Shown piece by piece: positions 7,780 through 16,604 of a stretch of DNA of 55,837 bases. Source of the stretch: Halorussus ruber (GTDB lineage: Archaea > Halobacteriota > Halobacteria > Halobacteriales > Haladaptataceae); NCBI RefSeq assembly GCF_004765785.1, contig NZ_SBIT01000020.1, forward strand, positions 1 to 55,837, in the 5' to 3' direction. The notes under the pieces were generated by a model that saw only the letters and a list, made by a program, of their open reading frames with translations, was not told the origin of the DNA and did no database searches. The position numbers and the translations under genes were made by a program. Within the stretch, counting starts at the first letter, position 1. Every line of letters begins with the position of its first letter.

Positions 7780-8279
7780 ACACTCCGATACATCTATCCG
7801 CGATATATGGGTTTTGTCCTCTTTCTCCTAGAAGGCGCTGGCAAACTACCATAAGTTGGCCGGGAATTTTACCCGGCTTCGACCCTGGTGCAGGTATCGC
7901 TGTCGGCAACGAGTTCGAGTGAGAGGAGGCAGAAAGAAATCAAAACAAAACCTTAAGAAATATATTTCATTCTTATAGACAACAGATTATTTCTTTTAGG
8001 TCCAGCTTACCGCCGGACGACTCGTCGGGCGCGCGGCCGAGCAACCGGCGGCAGGGGCACGGTGAAAGATTCCAACACCGAACGACCGGCAAACAGTTCA
8101 CGGGCGGGATGAAGGGGCCCGACCGGGCGGGGCTGCAACAAAGCAACGTCACACCGGTCCTGCCGTTCGGGATAATTCACGGTCACGTCGAGACGACCCG
8201 ACCGGACAGAACCGTTCGAGACGGAACTCCATCCTTCGGCTAGTTTTATGCCCGACGAGGTGGCCCACCTACCGAGAGC
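7780..8279. other. 500-bp intergenic region between divergent genes
   Basis: This holds the promoters of the arylsulfotransferase-like gene (minus strand) and the phosphoribosyltransferase gene (plus strand). AT-rich stretches around 7935-7995 could hold promoter elements. A GATGAAGGGGCCC sequence near 8107 resembles the outer arm of the hairpin family seen at 19366, 41918 and 47541, but the CCCTATC/GATAT core is missing. I see no convincing gene here. Confidence 0.5.
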
Positions 8280-8903
8280 ATGTTCCAGAATCGAACCGAC
8301 GCCGGACGGCAGTTGGCCGACCTGCTCGACGACCACGACGTGGACGCCGACGTGGTACTCGGAATCCCTCGCGGCGGCCTGCCTGTCGCGCGCCCCGTGG
8401 CCGACGCGCTCGACGCCCCGCTCGACGTCATCGTCGCGTCGAAGATCGGCGCGCCGAACAACCCCGAACTCGCCATCGGCGCGGTGGCCAGCGACGGGTC
8501 GGTGTGGCGCAACGACGACCTCATCGACCGCCTCGGGGTGGACGAGGAGTACGTCGAACGCGAGCGCCAGTCCGAAGCCGAGGCCGCGCGCGAGAAACTC
8601 GAACGGTACCGAGGGACCGACGACCCACCGGACTTGGAGGGCAAGCTCGTGGTGGTCGTGGACGACGGCCTCGCCACGGGCGCGACGACGACGGCGGCGC
8701 TCCGGCAGGTCCGCGAGGCCGGGGCGAGCCGCGTCGTCCTCGCCGTGCCGGTCGGGTCGCCCGACTCCGTCGAGCGACTCCAGTCCGAGGCCGACGAGGT
8801 GGTCGTCCTCGAAACGCCGCCGCACTTCAGCGCAGTCGGCCAGTTCTACGAGTCGTTCGCGCAGGTCTCCGACGAGGAGGCGATGGAGTATCTCGACGGC
8901 TGA
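8280..8903 (+). CDS. Phosphoribosyltransferase-family protein
   Basis: A 207-residue protein with the type I PRTase fold. The PRPP-binding loop is VVVVDDGLATGATTTAAL, at residues about 124-141. An N-terminal flavourless strand-loop LGIPRGGLPVARPVADAL and KIGAPNNPELAIGAV complete the signature of the predicted phosphoribosyltransferases related to ComFC/Hpt-like proteins. The sub-family (LGIPRGG...NPELAIGAV) is found alone or fused to alpha/beta hydrolases in bacteria and archaea and has no firm substrate. A helical insert at about residues 80-118 separates the two motifs. The last five codons are part of a 26-bp tandem duplication. Confidence 0.85.
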   Translation: MFQNRTDAGRQLADLLDDHDVDADVVLGIPRGGLPVARPVADALDAPLDVIVASKIGAPNNPELAIGAVASDGSVWRNDDLIDRLGVDEEYVERERQSEAEAAREKLERYRGTDDPPDLEGKLVVVVDDGLATGATTTAALRQVREAGASRVVLAVPVGSPDSVERLQSEADEVVVLETPPHFSAVGQFYESFAQVSDEEAMEYLDG

Positions 8904-8931
8904 GGGCGATGGAGTATCTCGACGGCTGAGG
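8880..8931 (+). repeat. 26-bp perfect tandem duplication at a gene end
   Basis: The 26 bp at 8880-8905 are repeated exactly at 8906-8931. The unit covers the last codons of the phosphoribosyltransferase gene (AMEYLDG), its stop and two further bases. The second copy lies outside the reading frame's stop and is probably silent. It looks like a recent slippage or duplication event. Confidence 0.9.
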
Positions 8932-9140
8932 ACGATGAAGTCCCTCGAAGGTTGGCGGCGCTTCGGCAGAAGAATATTGCAGAATTTCACAATACTGCTC
9001 GCACGAGGACATTCCAGCTAATCCGCGGTATTTACCGGCTTATATCCGGATAAATGGGGCGTTCAGGCGTCGAAATACGCGCGGCAGAACCGCTGGAAGA
9101 GGCGGCTTTGAGTGCGAGACTCATGCACGACAGCGAAACA

Positions 9141-9148
9141 TTTAAATA
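9141..9148 (+). promoter_or_regulatory. TATA box upstream of tfb
   Basis: TTTAAATA lies about 90 bp before the tfb ATG. With transcription starting about 25 bp downstream, the mRNA would have a leader of roughly 70 nt, unusual among mostly leaderless haloarchaeal genes. The box is clear; its use is inferred. Confidence 0.45.
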
Positions 9149-9238
9149 GTTACCGGCCTTACTGATGGTTAGGAAGCGAGGCCCGCGGAGATTCTTTAGG
9201 TTTTCTCCTCTCCCTGAGCCTCACCCAACCCATCCATC

Positions 9239-10240
9239 ATGACGAGTACACGCATCCAGAGCTACGACGAACAGAACGGTGTAACCGAGTCCGAGCGAAC
9301 CGACGAGCCCGAAACCGAGGAGACCGCCCGCGAGACCGAGGACCAGCAGGTATGCCCCGAGTGCGGCGGCGACCTCGCCACCCACGACAACGAGACCGTC
9401 TGCGAGGAGTGCGGTCTCGTGGTCGACGAGGACAACGTGGACCGCGGCCCGGAGTGGCGAGCGTTCGACTCCAAGGAGAAGGACCAGAAGAGTCGGGTCG
9501 GCGCACCGACGACGAAGATGATGCACGACAAGGGCCTCTCGACCAACATCGGCTGGCAGGACAAGGACGCCTACGGCAAGTCGCTCGGTAGCCGCCAGCG
9601 CCAGAAGATGCAGCGGCTCCGCAAGTGGAACGAGCGGTTCCGCACCCGCGACAGCAAGGAGCGAAACCTCAAGCAGGCGCTCGGCGAAATCGACCGCATG
9701 GGGAGCGCGCTCGGCCTCCCCGAGGAGGTCCGCGAGACCGCGTCGGTCATCTACCGCCGCGCGCTGGACGAGGACCTCCTGCCGGGACGCTCCATCGAGG
9801 GCGTCGCCACCGCCGCGGTCTACGCCGCCGCGCGCCAGACCGGGACTCCTCGGTCCATCGACGAGGTCGCTAACGTCAGCCGCATCGACGAGATGGAGTT
9901 CAAGCGGACCTACCGCTACGTCGTCCGAGAGCTGAACCTCCAGATTCAGCCCGCCGACCCCGAGGACTACGTCGCCCGCTTCGCCAGCGAACTCGGCATC
10001 TCCGACGAGGCCGAGCGCCGCGCCCGCGAACTCCTCCGGACCGCCAAGCGTCAGGGACTCCACAGCGGCAAGTCGCCGGTCGGCCTCGCCGCCGCCGCGG
10101 TCTACGCTGGCCCGCTCCTGACCAACGAGAAGGTCACGCAGGCGGAGGTCAGCGACGTGGCGCAGGTCAGCGAAGTGACGATTCGGAACCGCTACCACGA
10201 GCTTCTGGAGGCCTCCGAGAGCGGCGCGGTCCCGGCCTAA
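9239..10240 (+). CDS. tfb: Transcription initiation factor B (TFB)
   Basis: A 333-residue TFIIB homologue that bridges TBP at the promoter and RNA polymerase. After an acidic N-terminus, a zinc ribbon has Cys39, Cys42, Cys55 and Cys58. The B-reader/linker follows (GPEWRAFDSKEKDQKSRVGA, then DKGLSTNIGW). Two cyclin folds come next: about residues 140-230 with RSIEGVATAAVYAAARQTG, and about 235-325 with KSPVGLAAAAVYAGPLL. The C-terminal helix-turn-helix that reads BRE is in SEVTIRNRYHELLE. All parts are intact. Haloarchaea carry several TFBs; which paralogue this is cannot be told here. Confidence 0.96.
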   Translation: MTSTRIQSYDEQNGVTESERTDEPETEETARETEDQQVCPECGGDLATHDNETVCEECGLVVDEDNVDRGPEWRAFDSKEKDQKSRVGAPTTKMMHDKGLSTNIGWQDKDAYGKSLGSRQRQKMQRLRKWNERFRTRDSKERNLKQALGEIDRMGSALGLPEEVRETASVIYRRALDEDLLPGRSIEGVATAAVYAAARQTGTPRSIDEVANVSRIDEMEFKRTYRYVVRELNLQIQPADPEDYVARFASELGISDEAERRARELLRTAKRQGLHSGKSPVGLAAAAVYAGPLLTNEKVTQAEVSDVAQVSEVTIRNRYHELLEASESGAVPA

Positions 10241-10339
10241 ATTCGATTTCGACGGCCGGAAGAGCGGCTCTGGGGCGTGAAACCAGTTTTTCGGCGCTGT
10301 TTTAAAACGAAGGAGTAGCGATGCGGAGAGTTCAACCCA

Positions 10340-11785
10340 TCAGCAGAAGTTCTGGGTCGCGTACACCTTCCCCTCGCCGGTGACGAAGACGCCGATTCCC
10401 TCGTCGTCCCACGCCTCGGTCAGGATGTTCTCGCGGTGGCCCTGCGAGTTCATCCACCCCGTGACGATGCCCTGCGCCAGTTCGTCGGCGTTCGCGTACC
10501 GGACGATGTCGCCGTCGCCAGTCCGGACCCGCCGGTCGTAGTAGGTGTAGGCGATGTTCTCCGACCCCGTGTAGTAGGTGCCGTCGCCCGCGTCGGCCCG
10601 GCAGTCGTAGCCGAACTTGTCGTACCGGTCGCTCATGGTCTCACCGCTCGGCGAGGTGTGGGCGAAGTAGTCGTTTTTCGCCATGTCCTCGCTGTGATAG
10701 CGCGCGATTTCCCGGAGGTCGGTGTCGAAGTCGAGTTCCGCGAGACCGTGGTCGGCGCGGCGCTGGTTGACGTGGTGGTGAACCCGCCGCTCGACCCGAC
10801 CCCAGTCGAGGTCCGAGAGCGGGGTGTCGCCGCCCGATGCGTCGGCCCCCTCCACGACGAGATACCCGACTCGCTCGCCGAGATGGGCCGTCTCGCCGTC
10901 ACGGCTCCGTTCCTCCTCGACTTTCACCTCGACAGAGGAGTCAGTCAGATTGCGGTACCGGACCCCGCAGGTGTTCGCGCCCCGGAAGGTCTGGACGGCC
11001 GCGACGAGGGTCGGGTCGCTGTAGGTCCCGCCGAACTGGATGGTCCGCCACGACCCGACCACGTCGTCCCGCGTTCCGGCCTCGAACGCCCGACCGTTCA
11101 GCGTCCCCGAACCGGGTTCGACCGCGAGGTAGCCCACGTCCTCGACTCGGTGGGGCCCGCCCGCCTCCTCCTCTTGAAGTCGGGCCTCGAACCCCGAGGT
11201 CGAGATATTCCGCTGGCGAGCGACGACCGGTTGCGGCCCCTTCACGGTCTGGGCCTGCGAGAACACGACCGGCGCGGTCGAAAACGAGGCGGAGAACGAC
11301 TGGCTCGCCCAGCGGTGGTTCGTGCCGAAGCGACCGGCTTCGAGGGTCGTCCCGTCCGCGAGGCTGTGACTCCCGGCGTCGGCCGCGACCCATCCGAGCG
11401 TCTCCTGCCGGTGGGGCCCGTCGAGATAACGCCACTCCTCGACCGCGATTTCGAACGAGGAGCCTCCATCGGACCCGGCCACGTTCCGGAGTCGCGGCGT
11501 CGCGGGTTGCGGCCCCTGATAGGAGAGCGACGGCGCGAGGACGACGGGGGCCGAGTAGGAGCCGGACAGTTCGACCGTCGTCCACTCGTGGTTGGTCGTG
11601 ACCGCGCCGACCTCGGTCGGGACGCCGTCTGCGGTGGCGGCGCGTGCGGTGGTGTCGGCGGTAACAGACTCACCGACCGCACCGAGTCCGAGACTTCCGG
11701 CGAGGAGGCCAGTCGCTCGGAGGTAGTCGCGTCGGTCGAGCAGTGATGGCTCTGAGCCGCCGTCGGGGTCCTGGTCGTGCGCCAT
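10340..11785 (-). CDS. Tat-exported protein with lectin-like repeats and a C-terminal CAP (SCP-like) domain
   Basis: I chose the ATG at 11785 (MAHDQDPDGG) because a Tat-like signal follows at once (LDRRDYLRATGLLAGSLGLG). An upstream ATG at 11818 would only lengthen the N-terminus. Mature residues about 45-310 hold three related 80-residue units, each with a pattern such as VELSGSYSAPVVLAPSLSYQ...GPQPATPRLRN and ending LGWVAAD or VGYLAVE; these resemble H-type lectin or agglutinin-like folds. A CAP domain follows (IARYHSEDMAKNDYFAHTSP, SENIAYTYY, GWMNSQGHRENILTEAW). CAP proteins are extracellular with varied roles. The domain pairing suggests a surface-binding secreted factor; the exact activity is unknown. 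Confidence 0.8.
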   Translation of the reverse strand: MAHDQDPDGGSEPSLLDRRDYLRATGLLAGSLGLGAVGESVTADTTARAATADGVPTEVGAVTTNHEWTTVELSGSYSAPVVLAPSLSYQGPQPATPRLRNVAGSDGGSSFEIAVEEWRYLDGPHRQETLGWVAADAGSHSLADGTTLEAGRFGTNHRWASQSFSASFSTAPVVFSQAQTVKGPQPVVARQRNISTSGFEARLQEEEAGGPHRVEDVGYLAVEPGSGTLNGRAFEAGTRDDVVGSWRTIQFGGTYSDPTLVAAVQTFRGANTCGVRYRNLTDSSVEVKVEEERSRDGETAHLGERVGYLVVEGADASGGDTPLSDLDWGRVERRVHHHVNQRRADHGLAELDFDTDLREIARYHSEDMAKNDYFAHTSPSGETMSDRYDKFGYDCRADAGDGTYYTGSENIAYTYYDRRVRTGDGDIVRYANADELAQGIVTGWMNSQGHRENILTEAWDDEGIGVFVTGEGKVYATQNFC

Positions 11786-11858
11786 GCGCAGTTCAAGGTT
11801 CGAGTAAGACTTTATCAACGCTCTGCTCTGGGACGGACCCGCCTCGGGTTCGAGCGAA

Positions 11859-13118
11859 TCAGAGCATCCGAAGGAGGTAGAACCCGACCAGCGCGACCGA
11901 CGAGAGGAGACCGAGGACCGCCGTCACCGGCACCCATCCGACGTTGAACGGAACCTCGAACTCGGGCGACGCTCCGGTCGCCTCGGGGTTCCCGGCTTCC
12001 GTGGTTCTCCCGGCCTCCGCGGCCCCCGACCGCCGGAGGTTCAGAAGCGCGGCATTGACGAGTCCGAACAGCGTCAGCATTGCGAGGTTGGCCAGTTCGG
12101 CGACGGTGCCGATGTCGCCGAGGAGCGCGAACGGGACCGCACCGACCCCGACCAGCGCGACCGCGAAGTAGGGCGTCTTCCGGTCCGGATGCACCCGCGA
12201 GAGAACGGTCGGGAAGACGCGCTGGTCGGACTCGGCGACGCCGTAGACCAGCCGAGACGTGGAAATCAGGTTGATGAGCGCGGTGTTCGTGGTCGAGAAC
12301 AGCGCGACGACTGCGAGGAAGACCCCCGCGCTCGGGCCGAGACCGACCTGCGCGACCAGCGCCAGCGGCGAGTCGGACCCGCCGAGCGTCCGCCAGTCCA
12401 CGACGCCGACCGACGAGACGGCGACCAGCGCGTACAGCACGGTCGTCGTCAGGAGTGCGAAGACGATGGCCCGTGGCACGGTCACAGACGGGTTCTCGGT
12501 CTCCTCGGCGACGTTGACGAGGTCCTCGAACCCGACGTAGGCGAAGAAGACGAGGAAGGACGCCCGGAACAGGCCGGTTAAGTCGTTCGGCGTGCTGAAG
12601 GGGTCTACTGCGCCCCAGGACCCGATGCCGACCCAGATGACGACCAGCATGCCGACCACCCCGGCGGCGGCCATGAAGACGTTGAGTTTCGTCGAAACGT
12701 CGATGCCGACGAAGTTGACGACGGACAGCACCGCGACCAGCGCGAGCGCCGTCGGGACGATGGACACCGCTGCGAGCGACGAGAGGTAGCCTGCGAACGC
12801 GAGCGCAACCGTTGCAGCCGCGATGACGCCGACGAGCAGGCGGGCGACCGCGGTAAACTCCGCGACGAGGTCGCTGTCGAACGCTTCGCTGACGTAGGCG
12901 TAGTCGCCCGCAGCTGACGGGAGCCGCGAGGAGAGTTCGGCGTAGCTCAGGCCGGTGAACGACGCGACGACCGCCGAGAGGAGGAAGGCGACGACGATCG
13001 ATTCGCCGGTGAGTGCGACCGCCTCGCCGAGTATCGCGTAGATTCCCGCACCGAGGATTTGGCCGACGCCGTAGGCGGTCGCTCTCGGGAGGCCGATTTC
13101 GCGCTGGAGGTCCGGCAT
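11859..13118 (-). CDS. APC-family amino-acid permease
   Basis: A 419-residue integral membrane protein with about 12 hydrophobic segments. The start has the APC signature ATAYGVGQILGAGIYAILGE (helix 1 with a G-x-G-I-Y unwound region), then LSYAELSSRLPSAAGDYAYV in helix 2-3, and VFFAYVGFEDLVNVAEETENP in helix 6-7. These are typical of basic amino-acid/polyamine or cationic amino-acid permeases, which take up substrates with protons or sodium, or exchange them. There is no C-terminal USP domain here, although haloarchaeal relatives often carry one. Substrate cannot be assigned. It is divergent from the DJ-1-like gene, with a 59-bp gap. Confidence 0.9.
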   Translation of the reverse strand: MPDLQREIGLPRATAYGVGQILGAGIYAILGEAVALTGESIVVAFLLSAVVASFTGLSYAELSSRLPSAAGDYAYVSEAFDSDLVAEFTAVARLLVGVIAAATVALAFAGYLSSLAAVSIVPTALALVAVLSVVNFVGIDVSTKLNVFMAAAGVVGMLVVIWVGIGSWGAVDPFSTPNDLTGLFRASFLVFFAYVGFEDLVNVAEETENPSVTVPRAIVFALLTTTVLYALVAVSSVGVVDWRTLGGSDSPLALVAQVGLGPSAGVFLAVVALFSTTNTALINLISTSRLVYGVAESDQRVFPTVLSRVHPDRKTPYFAVALVGVGAVPFALLGDIGTVAELANLAMLTLFGLVNAALLNLRRSGAAEAGRTTEAGNPEATGASPEFEVPFNVGWVPVTAVLGLLSSVALVGFYLLRML

Positions 13119-13177
13119 ACGTGATTCGGCGATACCTATTTTCTCTCTGCCGCCGTATTTGCTTTCGGGGAGATACC

Positions 13178-13780
13178 ATGCCCGGCAAGAAACTCCTGAT
13201 GATAGTCGGCGACTTCGGGGAAGACTACGAGATTATGGTCCCGTTTCAGGCCCTGCAAGCGGTGGGCCACGAGGTAGACGCGGTCTGCCCGGAGAAAGAG
13301 GAGGGCGAGACGGTCAAGACCGCGGTCCACGACTTCCGAGGAGACCAGACGTACGTGGAGACTCGCGGTCACAACTTCCAGCTGACCGCCTCGATGGACG
13401 ACGTGGACCCCGCGGAGTACGACGGACTGGTCCTGCCCGGCGGGCGAGCGCCGGAGTACCTCCGGACCCACGACGAGGTGATTTCCGCGGTCCGGCACTT
13501 CTTCGAGGCGGACAAGCCGGTCGCGGCCATCTGTCACGCGGCCCAGATTCTGGCCGCGGCGGACGTCATCGAGGGCCGGACCTGCTCGGCGTACTCGGCG
13601 CTGGAGTCCGACGTGGAGGGCGCGGGCGGCACCTACTACGACGGCGTGACGACCGACGGGAACCTCGTGTCGGGGCGCGACTGGAGCGACCACGTGGAGT
13701 GGATTTCCCAGTTCCTCGACGTGCTGGGGACCGAGATTAGCCACGGCGAGGGCACGCAGGCCGAACCGGCGGAGGAATAA
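13178..13780 (+). CDS. DJ-1/PfpI-family protein
   Basis: A 200-residue cytosolic protein. I chose the ATG at 13178 because the core strand KKLLMIVGDFGEDYEIMVP begins there; longer frames upstream are Arg-rich non-coding sequence. The nucleophile elbow is VAAICHAAQILAAADVI, with the expected cysteine before histidine, and an acidic partner lies in the first motif (GDFGEDYE). DGLVLPGGRAPEYLRTHDEV completes the signature. This subgroup (close to PfpI/YhbO) contains proposed deglycases, proteases and stress proteins. The specific reaction is unproven. Confidence 0.9.
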   Translation: MPGKKLLMIVGDFGEDYEIMVPFQALQAVGHEVDAVCPEKEEGETVKTAVHDFRGDQTYVETRGHNFQLTASMDDVDPAEYDGLVLPGGRAPEYLRTHDEVISAVRHFFEADKPVAAICHAAQILAAADVIEGRTCSAYSALESDVEGAGGTYYDGVTTDGNLVSGRDWSDHVEWISQFLDVLGTEISHGEGTQAEPAEE

Positions 13781-13891
13781 ACAGCGGTTCCGAATTCGAC
13801 ACCCTCAAATCCGGTTCCGATTCTCGGAGTGTGGGAATTAATGGCAAGTTTCTCGGTCTCTTCCGTCGTCGTTCTACTCGGGGGAAGAACG

Positions 13892-14314
13892 ATGACAGTT
13901 CAAGACATCGCCAGAGACGAGGTCGTAACGACTCAGCCGAGCGCGTCCATCGCCGACGTGGCGGCGACGATGCGCGAGGAGAACGTGGGGTGCGTCGTGG
14001 TCGCCGAGGACGGCCGACCGACAGGCGTCGTGACCGACCGGGACGTAGCACTGCGAATCGTCGCCGACGGTGAGTCGCCCGAGGAGATGACCGCCGGAGA
14101 CGTGATGACCGGCGACCCGGCGACGATTCCGACCGACGCCGGGGTGTTCGAGTTGACCGAGGCCATGAGTGCGGCCGCGGTCCGGCGGATGCCGGTCGTG
14201 GACGACGGGGGGAGTCTCGCGGGCATCGTGACGCTGGACGACCTGAATCGCCTGCTCGTGGACGAGATGGGCGAGTTGGCCGACGTGGTCGAGGCCGAGT
14301 CGCCGCCCTACTGA
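13892..14314 (+). CDS. Two-CBS-domain protein
   Basis: A 140-residue protein made almost entirely of a CBS pair: VQDIARDEVVTTQPSASIAD... VVTDRDVALRIV, and AGDVMTGDPATIPTDAGVFE... GIVTLDDLNRLL. CBS pairs (Bateman modules) bind adenosyl ligands such as AMP, ATP or SAM and act as sensors. No effector domain is attached, so it may act by binding another protein. The ATG at 13892 places the first domain right at the N-terminus. The adjacent USP gene on the opposite strand suggests a stress-related neighbourhood. Confidence 0.9.
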   Translation: MTVQDIARDEVVTTQPSASIADVAATMREENVGCVVVAEDGRPTGVVTDRDVALRIVADGESPEEMTAGDVMTGDPATIPTDAGVFELTEAMSAAAVRRMPVVDDGGSLAGIVTLDDLNRLLVDEMGELADVVEAESPPY

Positions 14315-14344
14315 AACCACATTTTTCGCTATTCGTCAGTCGTC

Positions 14345-14791
14345 TCAGTCTCGCTCAGTCTCGTCGTCCTCGGCGTGGACCGTGAGGACCGGCGCGTCGG
14401 CGAGTCGGACGACCTTCTCGGTGACGCTCCCGAGGAGATAGCGGTCGATACCCGTCCGACCGTGGGTCCCCATCACGACGAGGTCCACGCCGTTCTCGTC
14501 GGCGTAGTCGAGGATGGTCCGGTGCGGAGTACCGTGACCGACTGTGGTCTGGACGCGCTCGACGCCCGCCTCCTCGGCGCGCTCGGCGGCCGAGGTGGTG
14601 GTTTTCTCGGCGTAGCGGTCGAGTCGCTCCTCGACCGAGGCGGCCTCGATTTCGTTCGGGACCGACGCGACGTCGACGACGAACAGGAGGTGGATTTCGG
14701 CGTCGTAGGTCTCGGCGAGGTCCAGCGCGTGGTCGAGAGCGCGGTCGGCCTGCTGGCTTCCGTCGATGGGGACGAGGATTCGCTCGTACAT
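14345..14791 (-). CDS. Universal stress protein A family
   Basis: A 148-residue UspA-fold protein starting MYERILVPIDGSQQADRALD and ending with the ATP-binding pattern VVMGTHGRTGIDRYLLGSVT followed by APVLTV. The G-x2-G-x9-G-(S/T) motif suggests nucleotide binding. It is about 70% identical by eye to the USP at 16052-16504, so the two are recent paralogues. Role: stress resistance of unknown mechanism in the cytoplasm. Confidence 0.94.
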   Translation of the reverse strand: MYERILVPIDGSQQADRALDHALDLAETYDAEIHLLFVVDVASVPNEIEAASVEERLDRYAEKTTTSAAERAEEAGVERVQTTVGHGTPHRTILDYADENGVDLVVMGTHGRTGIDRYLLGSVTEKVVRLADAPVLTVHAEDDETERD

Positions 14792-14953
14792 GCTCTCCTC
14801 TTCGCGGGGAACCCACAGAAAAGGGCCAGTCAGTTCTCAGATTTCGGGAACGAACTCGGGGAAATCGAATCGCTGGCGCGTCCGGCGTCTCCTCGTCGCT
14901 GTCGTGGCCGTCTGTCACCACACCTTTGGCAATCGGCGTCGTGAGTCCGGACG

Positions 14954-15241
14954 ATGCCTCCGGTCCGCCGAATCGTGGCCGACGTGCTGAAGCCCCACGA
15001 ACCGACGCTGGTCGAGTTCGCCGAGCAGATGGCCGCCGTCGAGGGAATCGCCGGAGCGAACGCGACGGTCATCGAACTCGACATGGAGGTCCAGAACGTC
15101 AAGTTGACCGTCGAGGGCGAGGACGTGTCGGCCGACAGACTGCGCGAGGCCATCGAGAACATCGGCGGGAGTCTCCACTCCATCGACGAGGTGTCGTGCG
15201 GCGAGTACGTCGTCGAGGACCGCCAAACGCCACAGGATTAG
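14954..15241 (+). CDS. DUF211 protein
   Basis: A 95-residue protein matching DUF211 (PPVRRIVADVLKPHEPTLVE, then GANATVIELDMEVQNVKLTV and AIENIGGSLHSIDEVSCGEY). These are small ferredoxin-like-fold proteins of archaea, with some structural evidence for oligomeric rings and ligand or metal binding. The stop is one base before the GTG of the VIT1-like gene, so they form an operon. The pairing suggests a role with the transporter. Confidence 0.87.
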   Translation: MPPVRRIVADVLKPHEPTLVEFAEQMAAVEGIAGANATVIELDMEVQNVKLTVEGEDVSADRLREAIENIGGSLHSIDEVSCGEYVVEDRQTPQD

Positions 15242-15242
15242 C

Positions 15243-15821
15243 GTGAACCCGATTCGTCGCTTTCTCCGTCTGCTTCGGCACGAGGACGTGCAGGCCATCT
15301 CCCGGCGGTACTTCATCTCCAACGGGTTCGACGGGACCCTGACCAGCATCGGCGTCGTCCTCGGCGCGGTCCTCTCTGGCGTGCCCGACGGCGTCACGGT
15401 CGTCAAAATCGGCGTCGGCGCGGGGGTCGGACTGGGGACCTCGGGCGTCTGGAGCGTCTGGGAAATCGAGCGCGCCGAGACCAAGGCCGCGATTCGCCGG
15501 ACCGAGCGGGCGATGCTCACGGACTTAGACGACACCGGATTCGAGCGCCGCCAGCAGAGCGTGCGGACGGTCCACGCCATCGCCAGCGGGATTGGACCGC
15601 TCATCGGGATTCTCCTCCCCCTGCTCCCGTTCCTAGTCGAAGGCGTCCTGCTGTCGCTCTGGCAGGCCGCTGCGGTTTCGGTCGCGCTCGGGGTGGGGCT
15701 GCTGGCCTCGTTCGGGGCCTACATGGGGTCGATTTCGGGCCAGCGGTGGTACGTCGCGGCCTTCCGGATGGGACTGGCGGGACTGGTCGTCGCGCTCATC
15801 AACCTGTTTCTGCCGGGGTAG
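15243..15821 (+). CDS. VIT1/CCC1-family membrane protein
   Basis: A 192-residue membrane protein with a GTG start placed directly after the DUF211 stop. It begins with SRRYFISNGFDGTLTSIGVV, the start of the VIT1/CCC1 iron/manganese transporter fold, and has about five hydrophobic segments including LIGILLPLLPFLVEGVLL and MGLAGLVVALINLFL. Haloarchaeal members are shorter than yeast Ccc1 and their ions are unproven. Co-transcription with DUF211 is very likely. Confidence 0.86.
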   Translation: MNPIRRFLRLLRHEDVQAISRRYFISNGFDGTLTSIGVVLGAVLSGVPDGVTVVKIGVGAGVGLGTSGVWSVWEIERAETKAAIRRTERAMLTDLDDTGFERRQQSVRTVHAIASGIGPLIGILLPLLPFLVEGVLLSLWQAAAVSVALGVGLLASFGAYMGSISGQRWYVAAFRMGLAGLVVALINLFLPG

Positions 15822-16051
15822 CGGAGATTCGGGGCCGCACAGATTCGGAGGTGCGCGGGTTTCGATGGCGGTCGAAATTCGCCCGGAAGTGACTTTTTTC
15901 TCTGTTTTAAACATCCAAACCCATTTTTAAGCATTGTTTTACGTCTTTTAGACGATGCCGAAGGCTTTCAGACGGAAGACGGCAGACCGGCCGGTGGGAC
16001 GCGCCCCGGAGTTTCGAGGTGACGAAGGACGTGGCCGAGCAGATTTCGTAA

Positions 16052-16504
16052 TCAGGTCTCCGCGCCTTCAGTCTCTTCCTCCCCACCGCGGACCGTCAGC
16101 ACGGGCGCGTCGGATAGTCGGACGACCTTCTCAGTGACGCTCCCCAACAGGTAGCGGTCGATACCGGTCCGGCCGTGGGTGCCCATGACCACGAGGTCCG
16201 CGTCGTTCTCGTCGGCGTAGTCGAGGATAGTGCGGTGGGGGACGCCCTCCACGACCGCAGTTTCGACGCGCTCGACACCGGCCTCCGCGGCGCGCTCGCG
16301 GAGTCGGTCGGTTATCTTACTCCCGGCCTCCTCGAGTTGGTCGATGACCGTCACGGCGTCGAACTCTGCCGCTAAGGCCGACACGTCAACGACGTAGAGG
16401 AGGTGGATTTCGGCGTCGTAGGTCTCGGCGAGGTCGAGCGCCTGCTCGAAGGCGCGGTCGGCCTGCTGGCTTCCGTCGGTCGGCACGAGGATTCGGTCGT
16501 ACAT
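16052..16504 (-). CDS. Universal stress protein A family (second copy)
   Basis: A 150-residue UspA-fold protein. I took the ATG at 16504 (MYDRILVPTDGSQQADRAFE) because it aligns with the start of the USP at 14345-14791. The nucleotide-binding pattern VVMGTHGRTGIDRYLLGSVT is identical in the two. They differ mainly in the central helices (residues 45-75). The pair brackets the DUF211-VIT1 operon, suggesting local duplication. The 230 bp upstream of the preceding gene end hold AT-rich motifs (TTTTTAAGC near 15925) but no gene. Confidence 0.94.
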   Translation of the reverse strand: MYDRILVPTDGSQQADRAFEQALDLAETYDAEIHLLYVVDVSALAAEFDAVTVIDQLEEAGSKITDRLRERAAEAGVERVETAVVEGVPHRTILDYADENDADLVVMGTHGRTGIDRYLLGSVTEKVVRLSDAPVLTVRGGEEETEGAET

Positions 16505-16604
16505 ACCCGTCTGTTCGACGGGGACTGACAAGAAGACTCGGCCGATTCCCCGGAGATGGGAATCCGCCGTTACGTATTTTCCGTAACCCGTGGTAGACCC
16601 GCAC

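Noticed and set aside
8098-8200. A fourth copy of the hairpin family
   Set aside because: Only the GATGAAGGGGCC arm is present; the CCCTATC/GATAT core and the matching second arm are missing.
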